The notes under the pieces were generated by a model. That model searched no databases and was not told the DNA's origin. It worked only from the letters and a program-made list of their open reading frames with translations. A DNA stretch of 64,000 bases. It comes from Vicia villosa (taxonomy: Eukaryota > Streptophyta > Magnoliopsida > Fabales > Fabaceae). Shown one piece after another: positions 21,221 through 32,526 of the stretch. The stretch lies in the NCBI RefSeq assembly GCF_029867415.1, contig NW_026705779.1:310001-374000 (forward strand), given 5' to 3'. Numbering within the stretch: position 1 is the first letter of the stretch; each line of letters starts with the position of its first letter. The translations under genes were made by a program, and so were the position numbers.

Positions 21221-24123
21221 TGTAACAGCCCGAATTTTATTATTTGGCTAATTAAATTAAATAAGGATTTATTTACTTAATTTGGACTAAGTTTGATAAT
21301 TAATTGGATCGTCGGCGTTATTGAGAAACGTGTTCAAATTATTAAGTGAAGTTAGAATTTATTCGGTTAATCTAAGAATTAATAAAGTGGAGTATGTAGA
21401 GAAATAATATTAGAAATAATATTATTATTGGATTTTACTTATTTGAGATAAAGTCGGATTTAATTGGATTAATTGGAAAATAATATTAAGGGTAATAATA
21501 TTATTTGTTAGAGCATAATTATTTATTTGACTACTCTATTTTATGATTGGGCCTATTTATTGGAGTGATAAGCAATTAGGGGGTGTTATTATTTTTTTAA
21601 AGCCCAATATAATAAATAAAGATAGTAAGAGAGGAAATGAGGAGTAGGAGAAACATTAGTTCATTTTACTGGTTTTGAAGAAATAGAAGTGGAGGAGAGC
21701 AGCAAGAGGAGAAAAGCTAGGGTTTTGGAGGAGAAATCAAGAGGTAAGGGGGAGAATCCCAAATCATTGTGGGTTAGTATAATGGGGTAATTGGTAGATT
21801 AATATAGTTATATTTGTTCATAGTGAATCTTATAAAATATGTGTTTAATCTCTATTAGCCTACTTGAGTTTTAGAACCAAAATTAATGCTGGAAGGGAAC
21901 ACCCTGTGTTCACATACTATGTAAACGAAATGGAAATGTAGTATAGAATTACCGAATGACGTCATCACATGGTGTTGATGACCGACGGCTGTGTGGTTGT
22001 AGGCGACACTGTATATCGCATAGTGTTGTACCGTGTTCTAGCTTTTATTGTTTTTTCTTTCTTTTCATTACTTGGCTGTTAGTGTTTTATCTTCCTCTCT
22101 TGGCAAATTAGAACGTGGGCCATACTATCTTTGACTAAGGAACATGCTGCTATGTTAACTAATGATCCAAGTAAAATATTAGTCACTAATATATTTTATT
22201 GATGGAAAAGGCCTCTTTAATAGCCATTGGTTCAATGAGAAACATGAGCCATAGTATATATTATTGAATGGAGATGCTGCAGTGGAATTGCTATTGGCCA
22301 ATTAAAACATGAGACACCAATATATTTTATGGATAGAAAAGGCTCCTGTTAGTAGTCATTGCCCCAATTAAAAACGTGAAAACACAGCATTTATAAATGG
22401 GAATGCTACTATTAGTACCTTAGTCATCTAAAGAAAACAAACACCACTTGTTTTTTTTAAAATGAACATGACACTCTTGTATACATATAGCCAACATGAG
22501 ATGTAATATATATGTATATATACTTATAGGAATTAATAAGTGTGAGATAAAGTTTATCTTGATTACTAATATATATAATTGATAGATTTCATAGATTAAT
22601 TAGTAAATAATTATAGTTTAGTAAAATCAATTATTATATTAAAATAGTAGACTTCTAATAGAAATGACACATAGATATGGTTCTATTATTGTTCTAAGGT
22701 AGAATCTTTTATGAATAATTAAGTAGCATAAATCCTAATGGCTTATTGGTTTAATATGAAAGTGAATAAACCATATGAAATTGACAAAAATGTGAGTTAG
22801 CATATGATAGTGATAATTACTAGTGTTAATTGGAATGGTGAATTGAAATTTGTGTATTGACTATTATATGAGAATAATGCTTATGTGAGGAGAATGTAGT
22901 GTACAATATTGTGAATAATTCATAGAGTGGATTATTGTGATATGCTAAATATTAAGATGGTAGAGATGATCTTAATTGCATATGTTGATTTGCATTGTAC
23001 ATACATTCATATCATGGTTGCCTTGAAACAAAGGTGGTTTGCTTTGAAACAAAAGCGAGGCTTAGATTCTAGAGTGAATCGGAGGCGGTAAACTATATGT
23101 TTACGTTTGGTGGGCTTTGGTCTTGTCCGGATCGGAAGCGTGGCTTGGATTCTAGATATTGAATCGGAAAGCGGTGAAACCTTGGGTTCACAATTCGGTA
23201 CCACATGCATAGCGTCACATATCTTGCATTGAGTCACATTAAAAATTACGCGATAATTGAGTATGTGAAGTTGATGTAGTTGTGATATGTGTATGAGTTT
23301 GATAATTGAAACGAGTGAAGTTTGAATACATATTTGATTAGATGTGTGAATATGTGAGAATTATGATTGTGTACGTAATTGAGAATATAATAGTAAAATT
23401 GAGATATTATACTATTTAAGCTTGTTGTATACTCGATAACATGTGAAATATGTGTTGATTACTATTATCTATTCTGTTTTACATAGTATGACTAATTACT
23501 TGAAGTGTTGATATAACCATTGCATTCTGTTATACTTTCTTCATAATGGTTCGTATTCTCACCCTTCTGTTTTAATGTTGCCCTCGTTTGGCGACATGCA
23601 GGTTCTGGAGTTTAGTAGCCGCGTGTGACCTAGTCGGAGGTCCTTCCTTGGTTATTGGAGACTAGGTAGTGAGTCGATGCTCTGGTCATGTAACACTGGG
23701 TAGATTAGGAGTATTGAACTCATGTTATATTTGCTCATGTATTATGCTATGACTTGTGAACTTTTGTTGGTTGCTTGTCGTTTTGAGAGGCTTATAAGCC
23801 AAACATTCTGAGTTTATCTTATGTTGAATTGAGACCATTAGTCGATGTATGATCATGGTATGGGACATGAATCATTATGAAATCACATGAGTATCATATT
23901 TCCGCTGTAAATGCATATCCAAGTTAAATTGTGAATTTATATTAAGTGTTATTAAAATGACCAGGTGTATTGTGTTGTATAGATAAATGCTGTCAGTTTT
24001 TTTTAAGGCTTTTATTTATTTAATTTTTTTTTTAAAACATCGATGTGACGCCCTTTTGAATTATATGCATGCTATTCTCTGATTATATGTTAAATATTTT
24101 GGGGTATAAAAAGGGGTGTTACA
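21221..24123 (+). mobile_element. Tekay-like solo LTR, 2,903 bp, TSD CTCCT
   Basis: Starts TGTAACAGCCCG, ends AAGGGGTGTTACA, and is flanked by perfect CTCCT (21216-21220 and 24124-24128). Landmarks match the order in the full Tekay LTR (GGTACCACATGCATAG, then CGATGCTCTGGTCATGTAAC, then ACTGGG), so a Tekay-related family is likely. No PBS or coding part, hence solo. Contains a diverged internal duplication (about 22183-22270 and 22310-22390). Unlike the other Tekay LTRs here, no palindrome cluster is apparent. Confidence 0.85.
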
Positions 24124-24214
24124 CTCCTCCTCGGGTGAATGATCTTTACACTTGTACCTCTATTGATACTTTTTAAAGGGCCACCTTTTATTCATCAAAG
24201 GCTCATGATACTAC

Positions 24215-24284
24215 TGTTGGGGATATTCAGAGGCTCAACTAGAGGGAGCAGTTTCACATTGAGGATTTTTTTCTTTTGAGTAAC
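24215..24284 (-). repeat. TRIM LTR 3, left piece
   Basis: TGTTGGGGATATTCAGAGGC...GAGTAAC. Interrupted by the Athila derivative after GTAAC; the remainder is at 30862-31007. Confidence 0.75.
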
Positions 24285-25677
24285 TGATGTTGTAGAAAGT
24301 ACAAGTCAAATGTAAGTATTTTATATTATCGTATCCACAGGGATTGGAGCGATATCAAAACCGTTCAACAATTTCTATAGTTCTAAGCATAAATTTCAAG
24401 TTTGTTTGGTTGGAAGTTACGGAAAGTAAAAATGCGTAAATAACGAAAGATAAGTTTCAGAGGAAAATACTTGTTGGGAATTGTTTTCATCCACCAATTC
24501 AATATGTAAATCTTAGATCAGTTATACATAATATATGCTTGTTTCAACATCATCACGTATTGCTCACAACAAAGTTCATGTCTAAACGTTTGTTGAGATT
24601 TCTACCTTATGGTTTAATCGACGATTTCTCAGCCTATTAAACGATACGGTAGCATTAAGTTTCAATACTTGAAGTGAATATTAAACCTAAAACTATGTCT
24701 AGCATTTAGAGTTTAATAGTTGTTATCTTGGATCGAGATTAGAATCGTATTTGTCAATATCAATTCAATCCATGAAATAAATGGTAAAACGAAGATAACA
24801 ACGATAATGATTCAAACATAAATTATATATAACGCCATGATTAAAGCAAATACATACTGTTTCGGTGAACTACAACCAATCCCAACGAGAGAGGGATTTA
24901 GCTACTCATGGTAGTTGGAAGCTCAATGGAAGATTTGAGTTGGAAAGATATCAACGACGATTTCCCGACTCTTGATGTGTATCCACCTCTCTCTACCTAA
25001 AAACCTCTTTTCCTACTTCTATTATAAGAGTATTACAAGATACAAACTGAATGTCTTTCTGAACTGATTTATGCTCCTTTTATAGCTGTTTCTGGCCGCC
25101 TGAGTTCGCTACGCGAACAGAAGTTCGCTGCAGCGAATGTCTTGCTTCATTGCTAAGTTTTTGTTGAACCGCCAGAGTTCGCTACGCGAAGGATATTTCG
25201 CTGCAGCGAATGTTTTCTTCAGCTTTAAGAAATTCAAATCTTCTAGAAACCGCCAAAGTTTGCTACAGCGAAATAAGGTTCACTGCAGCGAATGTACTTC
25301 GCTTCTGCTCGCTGCTAGCAAAACTGGAAAGTTTGCTTCTGACTTCGTTCGCTACAGCGAAATATGGTTCGCTGCAGCGAATCGGGCCTTCGCTACCATT
25401 TGCTATCTTTCGCTGCAGCGAATGCCCTGTTTTCTGGACTTTTGCCTTTGAGTGCCTGGAGTTCGCTACAGCGAAATATAGTTCGCTGCAGCGAAAGTCC
25501 TGTTTTCTGGTTTTTGCTTTAATACCATAACCTGCACAAATGCAAACTAAACCAAGTAATTTTGCACAATGATACTTTATTCAATAGTTGAGGGTTTTTA
25601 TGTGAAAAATATATCAAATAAGCAAGATAAGTGCTATGTTATAATAAGTCATTTTAGCATGAATCAAGCACTTATCA
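24285..25677 (-). repeat. Athila derivative 3' LTR (left on plus strand)
   Basis: 1,393 bp from TGATGTTGTAG to GCACTTATCA. Holds the TTCGCTGCAGCGAA palindrome cluster at 25104-25496. Confidence 0.92.
25104..25496. repeat. cluster of TTCGCTRCAGCGAA palindromes in 3' LTR
   Basis: About ten palindromic units, either TTCGCTGCAGCGAA (perfect 14-bp palindrome), TTCGCTACAGCGAA or the shorter TTCGCTACGCGAA. Several come as pairs with a linker of about five bases (ATATG, ATATA, ATAAG). Two overlapping open frames across this block encode only translated repeat and are not regarded as genes. Confidence 0.85.
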
Positions 25678-25692
25678 AACTCTCCCCAACTT
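25678..25692 (-). other. polypurine tract of the Athila derivative
   Basis: On the minus strand AAGTTGGGGAGAGTT lies directly before the 3' LTR. The same string precedes the LTR of the second Athila family at 58761-58774. Confidence 0.8.
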
Positions 25693-27231
25693 GAATCTTT
25701 GCTTGTCCTCAATCAAAGTAAAAACAAAAGCAAGAGTTTCTAAACCCACCTTCACATGATTAACCAATTTTCTCAATAAAGTATAGGAGGCACATGGCTC
25801 TTTGAAGTTTGAACATCCAAGGATAAATGTTTTATGACTTCCTTTAGTACTTAGACATATTCATGAAACAAGTCTTTCACATAAAAACTATGTCAATCAA
25901 TCCAAAGCACTAAACATGTTAATCATGAATCACACTTACCACACTTTTTGTATAAGTGAAAATGATGAGGTATGTTGATCTCTCACATGACAAATTTTGC
26001 TAACATCTAGATCAATTCATACTTTCATCCAAGCAAGATATGTTGATAAGCAAGAACATAGATCACTAAGGTCTTTTATGGTTGTAATGTGGCTAAGGTA
26101 CCAAGGAAGTGTCATTTATAGGGATAATGGAAACAAAAAGGTTGTTGATTTTTTCTTTTTAGAAGAGCATTCATAAATTGTGATTTTTCTACACAGATCA
26201 CTCATCATACCTTTCTTGTTTCTTTCTTTTTGAATGCATTTTTTCTTGTTGTTCATTTTTCTTTTCTTACTTTTTATTTCTTCTTTTGATTCTCACATCT
26301 TTTTCTTTTCTTTTGAAGAAAGTCTTTTTCTCTTTTCTCCCCAACTTGAACAACACCTTACTTTCTTTGAATGCTCTTTGAGATTTGGCAAAAGATATCA
26401 TGGTTTCAAGGTATTTATTCAAGGAAAAATTGAATCTATCATATATGAACTTTTTATGATTTTCAGAGATATAGAACAATATCCATTAAGTGGTTTACTT
26501 AATGTATTGTTCAGTTCATCAATGATAGATTCATTGTCATATGGCTCAAAAAGGGTTTGCAAAAGATCGCTCACTTACAAAGGATAATGAGGCTATATTT
26601 GGTTTAGTAGTTATGCTCAATTTCAAAGAATTGCCTTGATCCCTTCTATGTCTTTGCAATTACCAACATAAATGCAAGATTAAGCATGAATCAAACGAGT
26701 TAAAACAAGAATTTGTCAGTCTCCTTAGCATATAGTGAACAATGGAAGGTTACCTCACTTTCTTGTTTTAGAACTTAGTGATTTTTATGAAAACATATCA
26801 TGGCCTAGGATTGAATGAAATTGTTTTATGCAGCCTACTCATGTCATGTATATGCTAAATTCTAAAAAGGAAGTAAACACATACCTTGGATGATTCAATC
26901 CTTTCAAGTCATGCCCTTACCATTGTGCCTTTGGTTTATGTGAAGTTGACCTTCCACTCCATGCTTATTCTTTCATCTCATTTGTTTAGAGGACAAATGT
27001 TCAAGCAGTAATATCATGGATTGGTCATAAGACACATAACTAATCACTAGATTAAAACACACAAAATTTAAAGATGAAAAAGATGGCATGATTGGCAAAG
27101 AAATTTTGCTGATTCTGTTGTGTTCGCTACAGCGAATCAGGGTTTCGCGTAGCGAACTCTGCAGAACTCAGTTTTCTGCAGAATTTTTCTTTGTACCATG
27201 TCACGCCATTTTCTTCCTACTAATCTAGTAA
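25693..27231 (-). other. 3' non-coding internal region of the Athila derivative
   Basis: About 1.5 kb between the gag-pro ORF and the polypurine tract; no domain recognised. T-rich runs of TTTTCTT lie near 26140-26350. One palindrome pair like those of the LTR lies at 27122-27156. Pol would be expected upstream of this region in a complete element; it is missing. Confidence 0.6.
27122..27156. repeat. LTR-type palindrome pair inside the internal region
   Basis: TTCGCTACAGCGAA (27122-27135) and TTCGCGTAGCGAA (27144-27156), separated by eight bases. Same palindrome type as in the LTRs, but about 1.5 kb inside the element. Confidence 0.8.
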
Positions 27232-29304
27232 TTATGCATAAAGGAAATGAAAGCAATGAAAAGTTGGGTTACCTCCCAACAAGTGCTTGTTTAACGTCAT
27301 TAGCTCGACGCCTGTTTCGAGTAAGCTTTGTGGTGGTTTGTATGAATTCGTCAAAATGTCCTTGCCACCATCCTTTGGCCTTTCTTTCTCGTCCATTTCT
27401 TTGGATGCTTCCAGGCCTAATTCATCAGGAGCTTTATCTTTTGAATAGTCATCCTCCTTGTGTTGAAACAATGTGAAATTGATCTCTCCATCTTTGTGCC
27501 TTACCTTCATTTTCCTTTCATCCACGTCAATCATCATTCTTGCCATTTTTATGAAAGGACGGCCTAAGATTGGAGGGCTGTCTTCATTACCGTTCATGCT
27601 TATTACCACAAAGTTAGTTGAACATTGATAACCCTCCACTTTGATCTTTACGTCTTTCATTACGCCAATTGGTTTTGTGGTTGATTTGTCGGCAAGTTGT
27701 AATTTCATTGTTGTAGGGCTCAAATGAAGATCTTCAATCTTTCTCATGGTGGACCACGGTAGAAGATTTACGCTTGATCCAAGATCAACTAAAGCGTTAT
27801 CAAAATAGAGATGTCCAATGGTAATTGGTAAGGTAACTTGTCCAGGATCCGCATTGTTTTCTTCCTCCTCCTTACGTTTTCCTTTTTCTTGATTTTTCTC
27901 CACAACTATGCCTTTTGAATTCTCCCCAACTTTGTTTTGGACGATATCACCAGCTTTCGTCGTAATTGCGTTACAGGTTTCCTTGGGATTAACTTGAGTG
28001 GTGGCAGAAAACGTACCTCTTTGTTGCTCACTTAGTTGCTTTGCAATCTGCCCAACTTGCGTTTCAAGATTTCTAATTGACGCATCAGTGTTTTTCTGGT
28101 TTGCCATGGACAATTGCATGAATTGATTCAAGGTATCCTCGATCTTTGAAAGCTTATCTGGCTGCGTGTAACTTTGGTACTGATTTGGTCGGTTTTGGCC
28201 ATAGCTTGCGTTGTTGTTGTGTGGATAACCTTGATTGTACGGAACTTGCCTTTGTTGTTGATTTCCCATATATTTTACCTCTTCGTTGATCGGAGTACAA
28301 AAACCGGTTGGATGGTCACCTGTACAAAGTTCACAAAAAGCTACTTGTTGTGATGCGTTTGACGAACCGTGCACATCTTTGAGTTGTTGAGGAAGCTTGG
28401 ACAGCTGTTTTGTCAATTCCTCTACGGTTTGAGTGAGCAGTTTGTTTTGTGCTAGGATTGCATCATTTGTACCCAATTCCAAAACTCCAGGCTTCTTTTG
28501 GATGGTACCTCGATTGTGTTGAACTTGGTGATCTGTGAGAGCCATCCTATCAATGATTGAAATTGCTTCTGCTGCACTTTTTGCTATCAAGGAACCTCCA
28601 GCTGTTGCGTCAAGTAAAAGCTTCGGTTGAGTTAATAATCCATTACGGAAAATATGGATTTGTGACATGTCGTCGAAACCGTGGTTTGGACACTTCCGTA
28701 ACATGGATTTATAGCGTTCCCAGGCTTCACACAAAGTTTCATTTGAAAGTTGGGTGAATGTGGCGATAGCTGTCTTTGCATCCATGAATCGGTTGTGAGA
28801 AAAGAATCTGCTGAGAAAGTTTCTTTCTAACACATTCCAATTGGTCATGGTTTCTGTTGAATGATCGAGGTACCAATCCTTTGCTTTTCCGATCAAAGAG
28901 TGTGGAAATAACCTCATGAAGACAGCTTCCTCTTCAGCCTCTAGTGCACCTAATGTACCAGCTATTTCGTAGAATCGGGTGAGGTGAGTGTATGGATCTT
29001 CATGATCCAAACCTGCAAAAGGATTAGCATAAATAATTTGCAGCAGTCCTGTTTTCATCTCAGCTCGTCTTGCGGCTGGATTGTTGGTGAGATGGGCGAA
29101 CCGCCTTGGGCTACTTTCACAAGGACCATTAACAACTTCAGCCATTATTTCTTTTGATGAATTTGAGGAGGAAGTTGATGTAGATGCTCCTTTCTTTTTC
29201 AGTTTGGATTTTTGTTTCTTCGTTTGCCTTTTGTTCTTTCGGATTGTTCTTTCGATCTCGGGATCAAAAAGAAGTTGCTCCTTTGAACTTTTGCCTCGAA
29301 GCAT
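27232..29304 (-). CDS. Athila-type gag-protease protein, 690 aa
   Basis: The ATG at 29304 (MLRGKSSKEQLLFDPEIERT) is chosen because the six codons upstream depend on a GTG. A lysine-rich basic N-terminus (about 20-40) precedes the retrotransposon gag domain (DHEDPYTHLTRFYEIAG, PHSLIGKAKDWYLD, NETLCEAWERYKSMLRKCP, about 95-270), a zinc-binding CELCTGDHPTGFC, a Q/N-rich stretch, and an aspartic protease with active-site DLGSS (normally D-T/S-G) and ILGRPFIKMARMMIDVDE near the end. The frame stops after sequence that in complete Athila elements follows pol, so pol has been lost by deletion. It could make capsid and protease. No frame damage is seen. Confidence 0.9.
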   Translation of the reverse strand: MLRGKSSKEQLLFDPEIERTIRKNKRQTKKQKSKLKKKGASTSTSSSNSSKEIMAEVVNGPCESSPRRFAHLTNNPAARRAEMKTGLLQIIYANPFAGLDHEDPYTHLTRFYEIAGTLGALEAEEEAVFMRLFPHSLIGKAKDWYLDHSTETMTNWNVLERNFLSRFFSHNRFMDAKTAIATFTQLSNETLCEAWERYKSMLRKCPNHGFDDMSQIHIFRNGLLTQPKLLLDATAGGSLIAKSAAEAISIIDRMALTDHQVQHNRGTIQKKPGVLELGTNDAILAQNKLLTQTVEELTKQLSKLPQQLKDVHGSSNASQQVAFCELCTGDHPTGFCTPINEEVKYMGNQQQRQVPYNQGYPHNNNASYGQNRPNQYQSYTQPDKLSKIEDTLNQFMQLSMANQKNTDASIRNLETQVGQIAKQLSEQQRGTFSATTQVNPKETCNAITTKAGDIVQNKVGENSKGIVVEKNQEKGKRKEEEENNADPGQVTLPITIGHLYFDNALVDLGSSVNLLPWSTMRKIEDLHLSPTTMKLQLADKSTTKPIGVMKDVKIKVEGYQCSTNFVVISMNGNEDSPPILGRPFIKMARMMIDVDERKMKVRHKDGEINFTLFQHKEDDYSKDKAPDELGLEASKEMDEKERPKDGGKDILTNSYKPPQSLLETGVELMTLNKHLLGGNPTFHCFHFLYA
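27263..27280 (-). other. predicted RNA hairpin at the 3' end of Athila gag-pro
   Basis: Minus strand GTTGGG-AGGTAA-CCCAAC: a perfect 6-bp stem with a 6-base loop, preceded by GACGTTAAACAAGC. The other Athila family here has GTGGG-AGGTAA-CCCAC at the same relative place. Confidence 0.55.
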
Positions 29305-29441
29305 AAACAGAAATTTTTCCACCTATCCAAACACATGAGCAAACGTTGCAACAAACAGAAAAATATATACAATATATAAACAAATGCACAAAGCTTAAAA
29401 GTATAGAAACGATTGCGATGTTTTAATATCTTAAACGCCAA

Positions 29442-29459
29442 TCCCCGGCAACGGCGCCA
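29442..29459 (-). other. primer-binding site of the Athila derivative
   Basis: Minus strand TGGCGCCGTTGCCGGGGA, three bases inside the 5' LTR. This is the typical Athila primer site, usually attributed to tRNA-Asp. Confidence 0.9.
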
Positions 29460-29462
29460 ATT

Positions 29463-30856
29463 TGATGTTGTAGAAAGTACAAGTCAAATGTAAGTATTTT
29501 ATATTATCGTATCCACAAGGATTGGAGCGATATCAAAACCGTTCAACAATTTCTATAGTTCTAAGCATAAATTTCAAGTTTGTTTGGTTGAAAGTTACGG
29601 AAAGTAAAAATGCATAAATAACGAAAGATAAGTTTCAGAGGAAAATACTTGTTGGGAATTGGTTTTCATCCACCAATTCAATATGTAAATCTTAGATCAG
29701 TTATACATAATATATGCTTGTTTCAACATCATCACGTATTGCTCACAACAAAGTTCATGTCTAAACGTTTGTTGAGATTTCTACCTTATGGTTTAATCGA
29801 CGATTTCTCAGCCTATTTAACGATACGGTAGCATTAAGTTTCAATACTTGAAGTGAATATTAAACCTAAATCTATGTCTAGCATTTAGAGTTTAATAGTT
29901 GTTATCTTGGATCGAGATTAGAATCGTATTTGTCAATATCAATTCAATCCATGAAATAAATGGTAAAACGAAGATAACAACGATAATGATTCAAACATAA
30001 ATTATATATAACGCCATGATTAAAGCAAATACATATTGTTTCGGTGAACTACAACCAATCCCAACAAGAGAGGGATTTAGCTACTCATGGTAGTTGGAAG
30101 CTCAATGGAAGATTTGAGTTGGAAAGATATCAACGACGATTTCCCGACTCTTGATGTGTATCCACCTCTCTCTACCTAAAAACCTCTTTTCCTACTTCTA
30201 TTATAAGAGTATTAAAAGATACAAACTGAATGTCTTTCTGAACTGATTTATGCTCCTTTTATAGCTGTTTCTGGCCGCCTGAGTTCGCTACGCGAATAGA
30301 AGTTCGCTGCAGCGAATGTCTTACTTCATTGCTAAGTTTTTGTTGAACCGCCAGAGTTCGCTACGCGAAGGATATTTCGCTGCAGCGAATGTTTTCTTCA
30401 TCTTTAAGAAATTCAAATCTTCTAGAAACCGCCAAAGTTTGCTACAGCGAAATAAGGTTCGCTGCAGCGAATGTACTTCGCTTCTGCTCGCTGCTAGCAA
30501 AACTGGAAAGTTTGCTTCTGACTTCGTTCGCTACAGCGAAATATGGTTCGCTGCAGCGAATCGGGCCTTCGCTACCATTCTCTATCTTTCGCTGCAGCGA
30601 ATGCCCTGTTTTCTGGACTTTTGCCTTTGAGTGCCTGGAGTTCGCTACAGCGAAATATAGTTCGCTACAGCGAAAGTCCTGTTTTCTAGTTTTTGCTTTA
30701 ATACTATAACCTGCACAAATGCAAACTAAACCAAGTAATTTTGCACAATGATACTTTATTCAATAGTTGAGGGTTTTTATGTGAAAAATATATCAAATTA
30801 GCAAGATAAGTGCTATGTTATAATAAGTCATTTTAGCATGAATCAAGCACTTATCA
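29463..30856 (-). repeat. Athila derivative 5' LTR (right on plus strand)
   Basis: 1,394 bp, 98-99% identical to the left LTR. Several differences fall inside palindromes (for example one TTCGCTGCAGCGAA changed to TTCGCTACAGCGAA). Confidence 0.92.
30282..30675. repeat. cluster of TTCGCTRCAGCGAA palindromes in 5' LTR
   Basis: Counterpart of 25104-25496 with the same order and spacing. Confidence 0.85.
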
Positions 30857-30861
30857 GTAAC

Positions 30862-31007
30862 ACACATTTGTGAGAGACACACCACATACTCACCCAAAAT
30901 CTTAAGGTGATAAGTGTGTGGGTTCTCCCACTTATAAATGCTCAAGTCTCCCCATTTCTATCTAATGAGGGACTTCCCCACACTACTCACACTTGTTATT
31001 CTCAACA
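30862..31007 (-). repeat. TRIM LTR 3, right piece
   Basis: Resumes after the second GTAAC with ACACATTTGTGAGAGACACA and ends TTCTCAACA at 31007, restoring an LTR of about the same length as the other two. Confidence 0.75.
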
Positions 31008-31260
31008 TGTTCCTCATCAACTGTGAGATGATTTTTATTCATTTTATTACCATTATGGATTTTCCACCCTATAAAATAAGTTCTCGTGTCTTTTTTCAAA
31101 TGACACCATGTGTTTTTCTTCTCTTTTTTATGCCTGATGCACTTCTAAGCCACGTTTCTTTCTTTTCTTTCATTTTTGCATAATTGTCTTTTCGATTGAC
31201 TTTGTCCTTTTTTGATGGTTAGATTGGTCTTAGCACCTGAATTAAGTGGTTTAATACTAT
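31008..31260 (+). repeat. dispersed LTR-like repeat, copy A (right part)
   Basis: Continues the sequence broken at 20585. It aligns with 36275-36480 (TGTCTTTTTTCAAATGACAC and GCCACnTyTCTTTCTTTTCT are shared). Confidence 0.6.
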
Positions 31261-31620
31261 ATTTGAGGGTGTATTTCTAGAATGTCCTTTTACAATTGAG
31301 TTGTTTTATCCTAAAGACATCATAATTGATAATTTACTTGCACAATTTTAGGCGATGTCAAAAACTTTTTAGAGAGATTAATCTTGTACTATTAATCTAC
31401 TTGACAGAAAAATCATTTTTAAACAATTCTAAAATATGTTATAGTTCTAGTTATTTTAAAAAGAATCATGGGTAACATCTAACCATTTTTATATGAATTT
31501 GATATCATCGATTGCCTTTTTAGGATTAAATTCGAAACAAGACCTATAATTAAATTAAAAGAAATTTTAATCATCTCCTATAAATAATTTTGTATACATC
31601 TAATCATATTTGAGATCTAA
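31261..31620. other. unassigned AT-rich spacer
   Basis: No gene or clear element seen. A short stretch near 31240-31270 (TATATTTGAGGGTGTATTTC) resembles 37725-37755, suggesting the dispersed repeat once extended further. Confidence 0.35.
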
Positions 31621-31903
31621 CACTACTACCGAAAACTCCTTCACAACGGTTGAAAAAGGGGTATCATTACACGTGCCATATCGTTATTAAGTAGGGTGTG
31701 GTTGTAAGTTTATTGTTTCCACCACGGTCTTGAAACTGTTACTATAAGGAAGGGTGCGCGCCAGATTTCACAACGGTTATTCTTATAAACCGTTGTGATA
31801 TATACACGTAGGTACTAGGTTCGAAATCCACCAGCAACAAATAATTTAAAACACAAATTACTTTTGATCACGGTTACAATATAACTGTGGTTGAAAGTAT
31901 CCT

Positions 31904-32526
31904 GAGCTTATTATATAATATGTAGATTGCCTGTTTTTCCAAACACCTCACTAAAGAAATACAATCATTCAAATTGATAAAGAAGTTTATAATCTAAAAT
32001 TAACTATTATTGAAAACCAACTTAAACAAACTATTGTTTTTTATTGTATGCGTCTCATAGTTCATTCATGCTCTTTTACATATAAACTGTGGTTTATTGG
32101 TCTAGCTCATTTGATACATCGCAATCTTTGATTATAGTTAAATTTCAATAACAACAAGGCATTGGTTAATCTGCCTCATCATCATCACTTATCATTGTAA
32201 TTTTTATGATGATAGATCATCATAAAAATTACGATGATAAGTGTTGATGACGAGGCAGATTATTCAATTAATTGTTGTTACTGAAATTTAACTATAATCG
32301 AAGATAGCGATGTATTGAAGGGGCCAATTCATTATACCATATTCTATATGTAAAAGAGCATGAAATGAAAGATAATACACAAGCATTTCGGAAAACATTG
32401 ATTGATATAAGTTGGTTTTCAAATACAACTTAATTTGCAGATTATAAGTATCTATGTCAATTTAAATGAATGTATTTTAAGTGAGGGTTAATGAAACAAA
32501 CAATCTACATAGAATATAATAAACTC
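31904..32526. repeat. 620-bp foldback (inverted repeat with 2-base loop)
   Basis: Two arms of about 310 bp meet at 32214-32215. The inner arms are nearly perfect (ATTTTTATGATGAT / ATCATCATAAAAAT; ATCTGCCTCATCATC versus GATGACGAGGCAGAT) and the outer arms remain about 75% complementary to the outer ends (ATATAATATGTAGATTG / CAATCTACATAGAATAT). Transcription would give a long hairpin RNA. Confidence 0.85.

Larger units (their letters stand above)
24285..30856 (-). mobile_element. non-autonomous Athila-type element, 6,572 bp, TSD GTAAC
   Basis: Perfect TSD GTAAC (24280-24284 and 30857-30861). LTRs of 1,393 and 1,394 bp differ by about 18 substitutions and one indel by eye (about 1.3%). The minus-strand primer site TGGCGCCGTTGCCGGGGA identifies the Athila group. 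Coding content is gag plus protease only. Reverse transcriptase, RNase H and integrase are absent, so mobilisation would need another Athila copy. Inserted in TRIM LTR 3. Confidence 0.92.
20586..31007 (-). mobile_element. TRIM element with three LTRs and two internal regions, host to two nested insertions
   Basis: Three copies of an LTR of about 215-220 bp (TGTTGGGG...TTCTCAACA on the plus strand) alternate with internal pieces of about 165 bp. On the minus strand each LTR end CCCCAACA is followed by a degenerate tRNA-iMet primer site (GTGATATCAAGAGCC and GTAGTATCATGAGCC), so orientation is minus. There is no coding capacity, as expected for a terminal-repeat retrotransposon in miniature. Flanks TGTTT (20581-20585) and TGTTC (31008-31012) are a TSD with one change, and the paralogous copy at 36270 shows the empty site. 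A solo LTR (21221-24123) and an Athila derivative (24285-30856) are inserted inside. Confidence 0.75.

Noticed and set aside
25137..25530. Two overlapping 104-106 codon open frames, repeated at 30316-30709
   Set aside because: They lie within Athila LTRs and consist of translated palindrome repeats. Presence in both LTRs comes from LTR duplication, not gene conservation.
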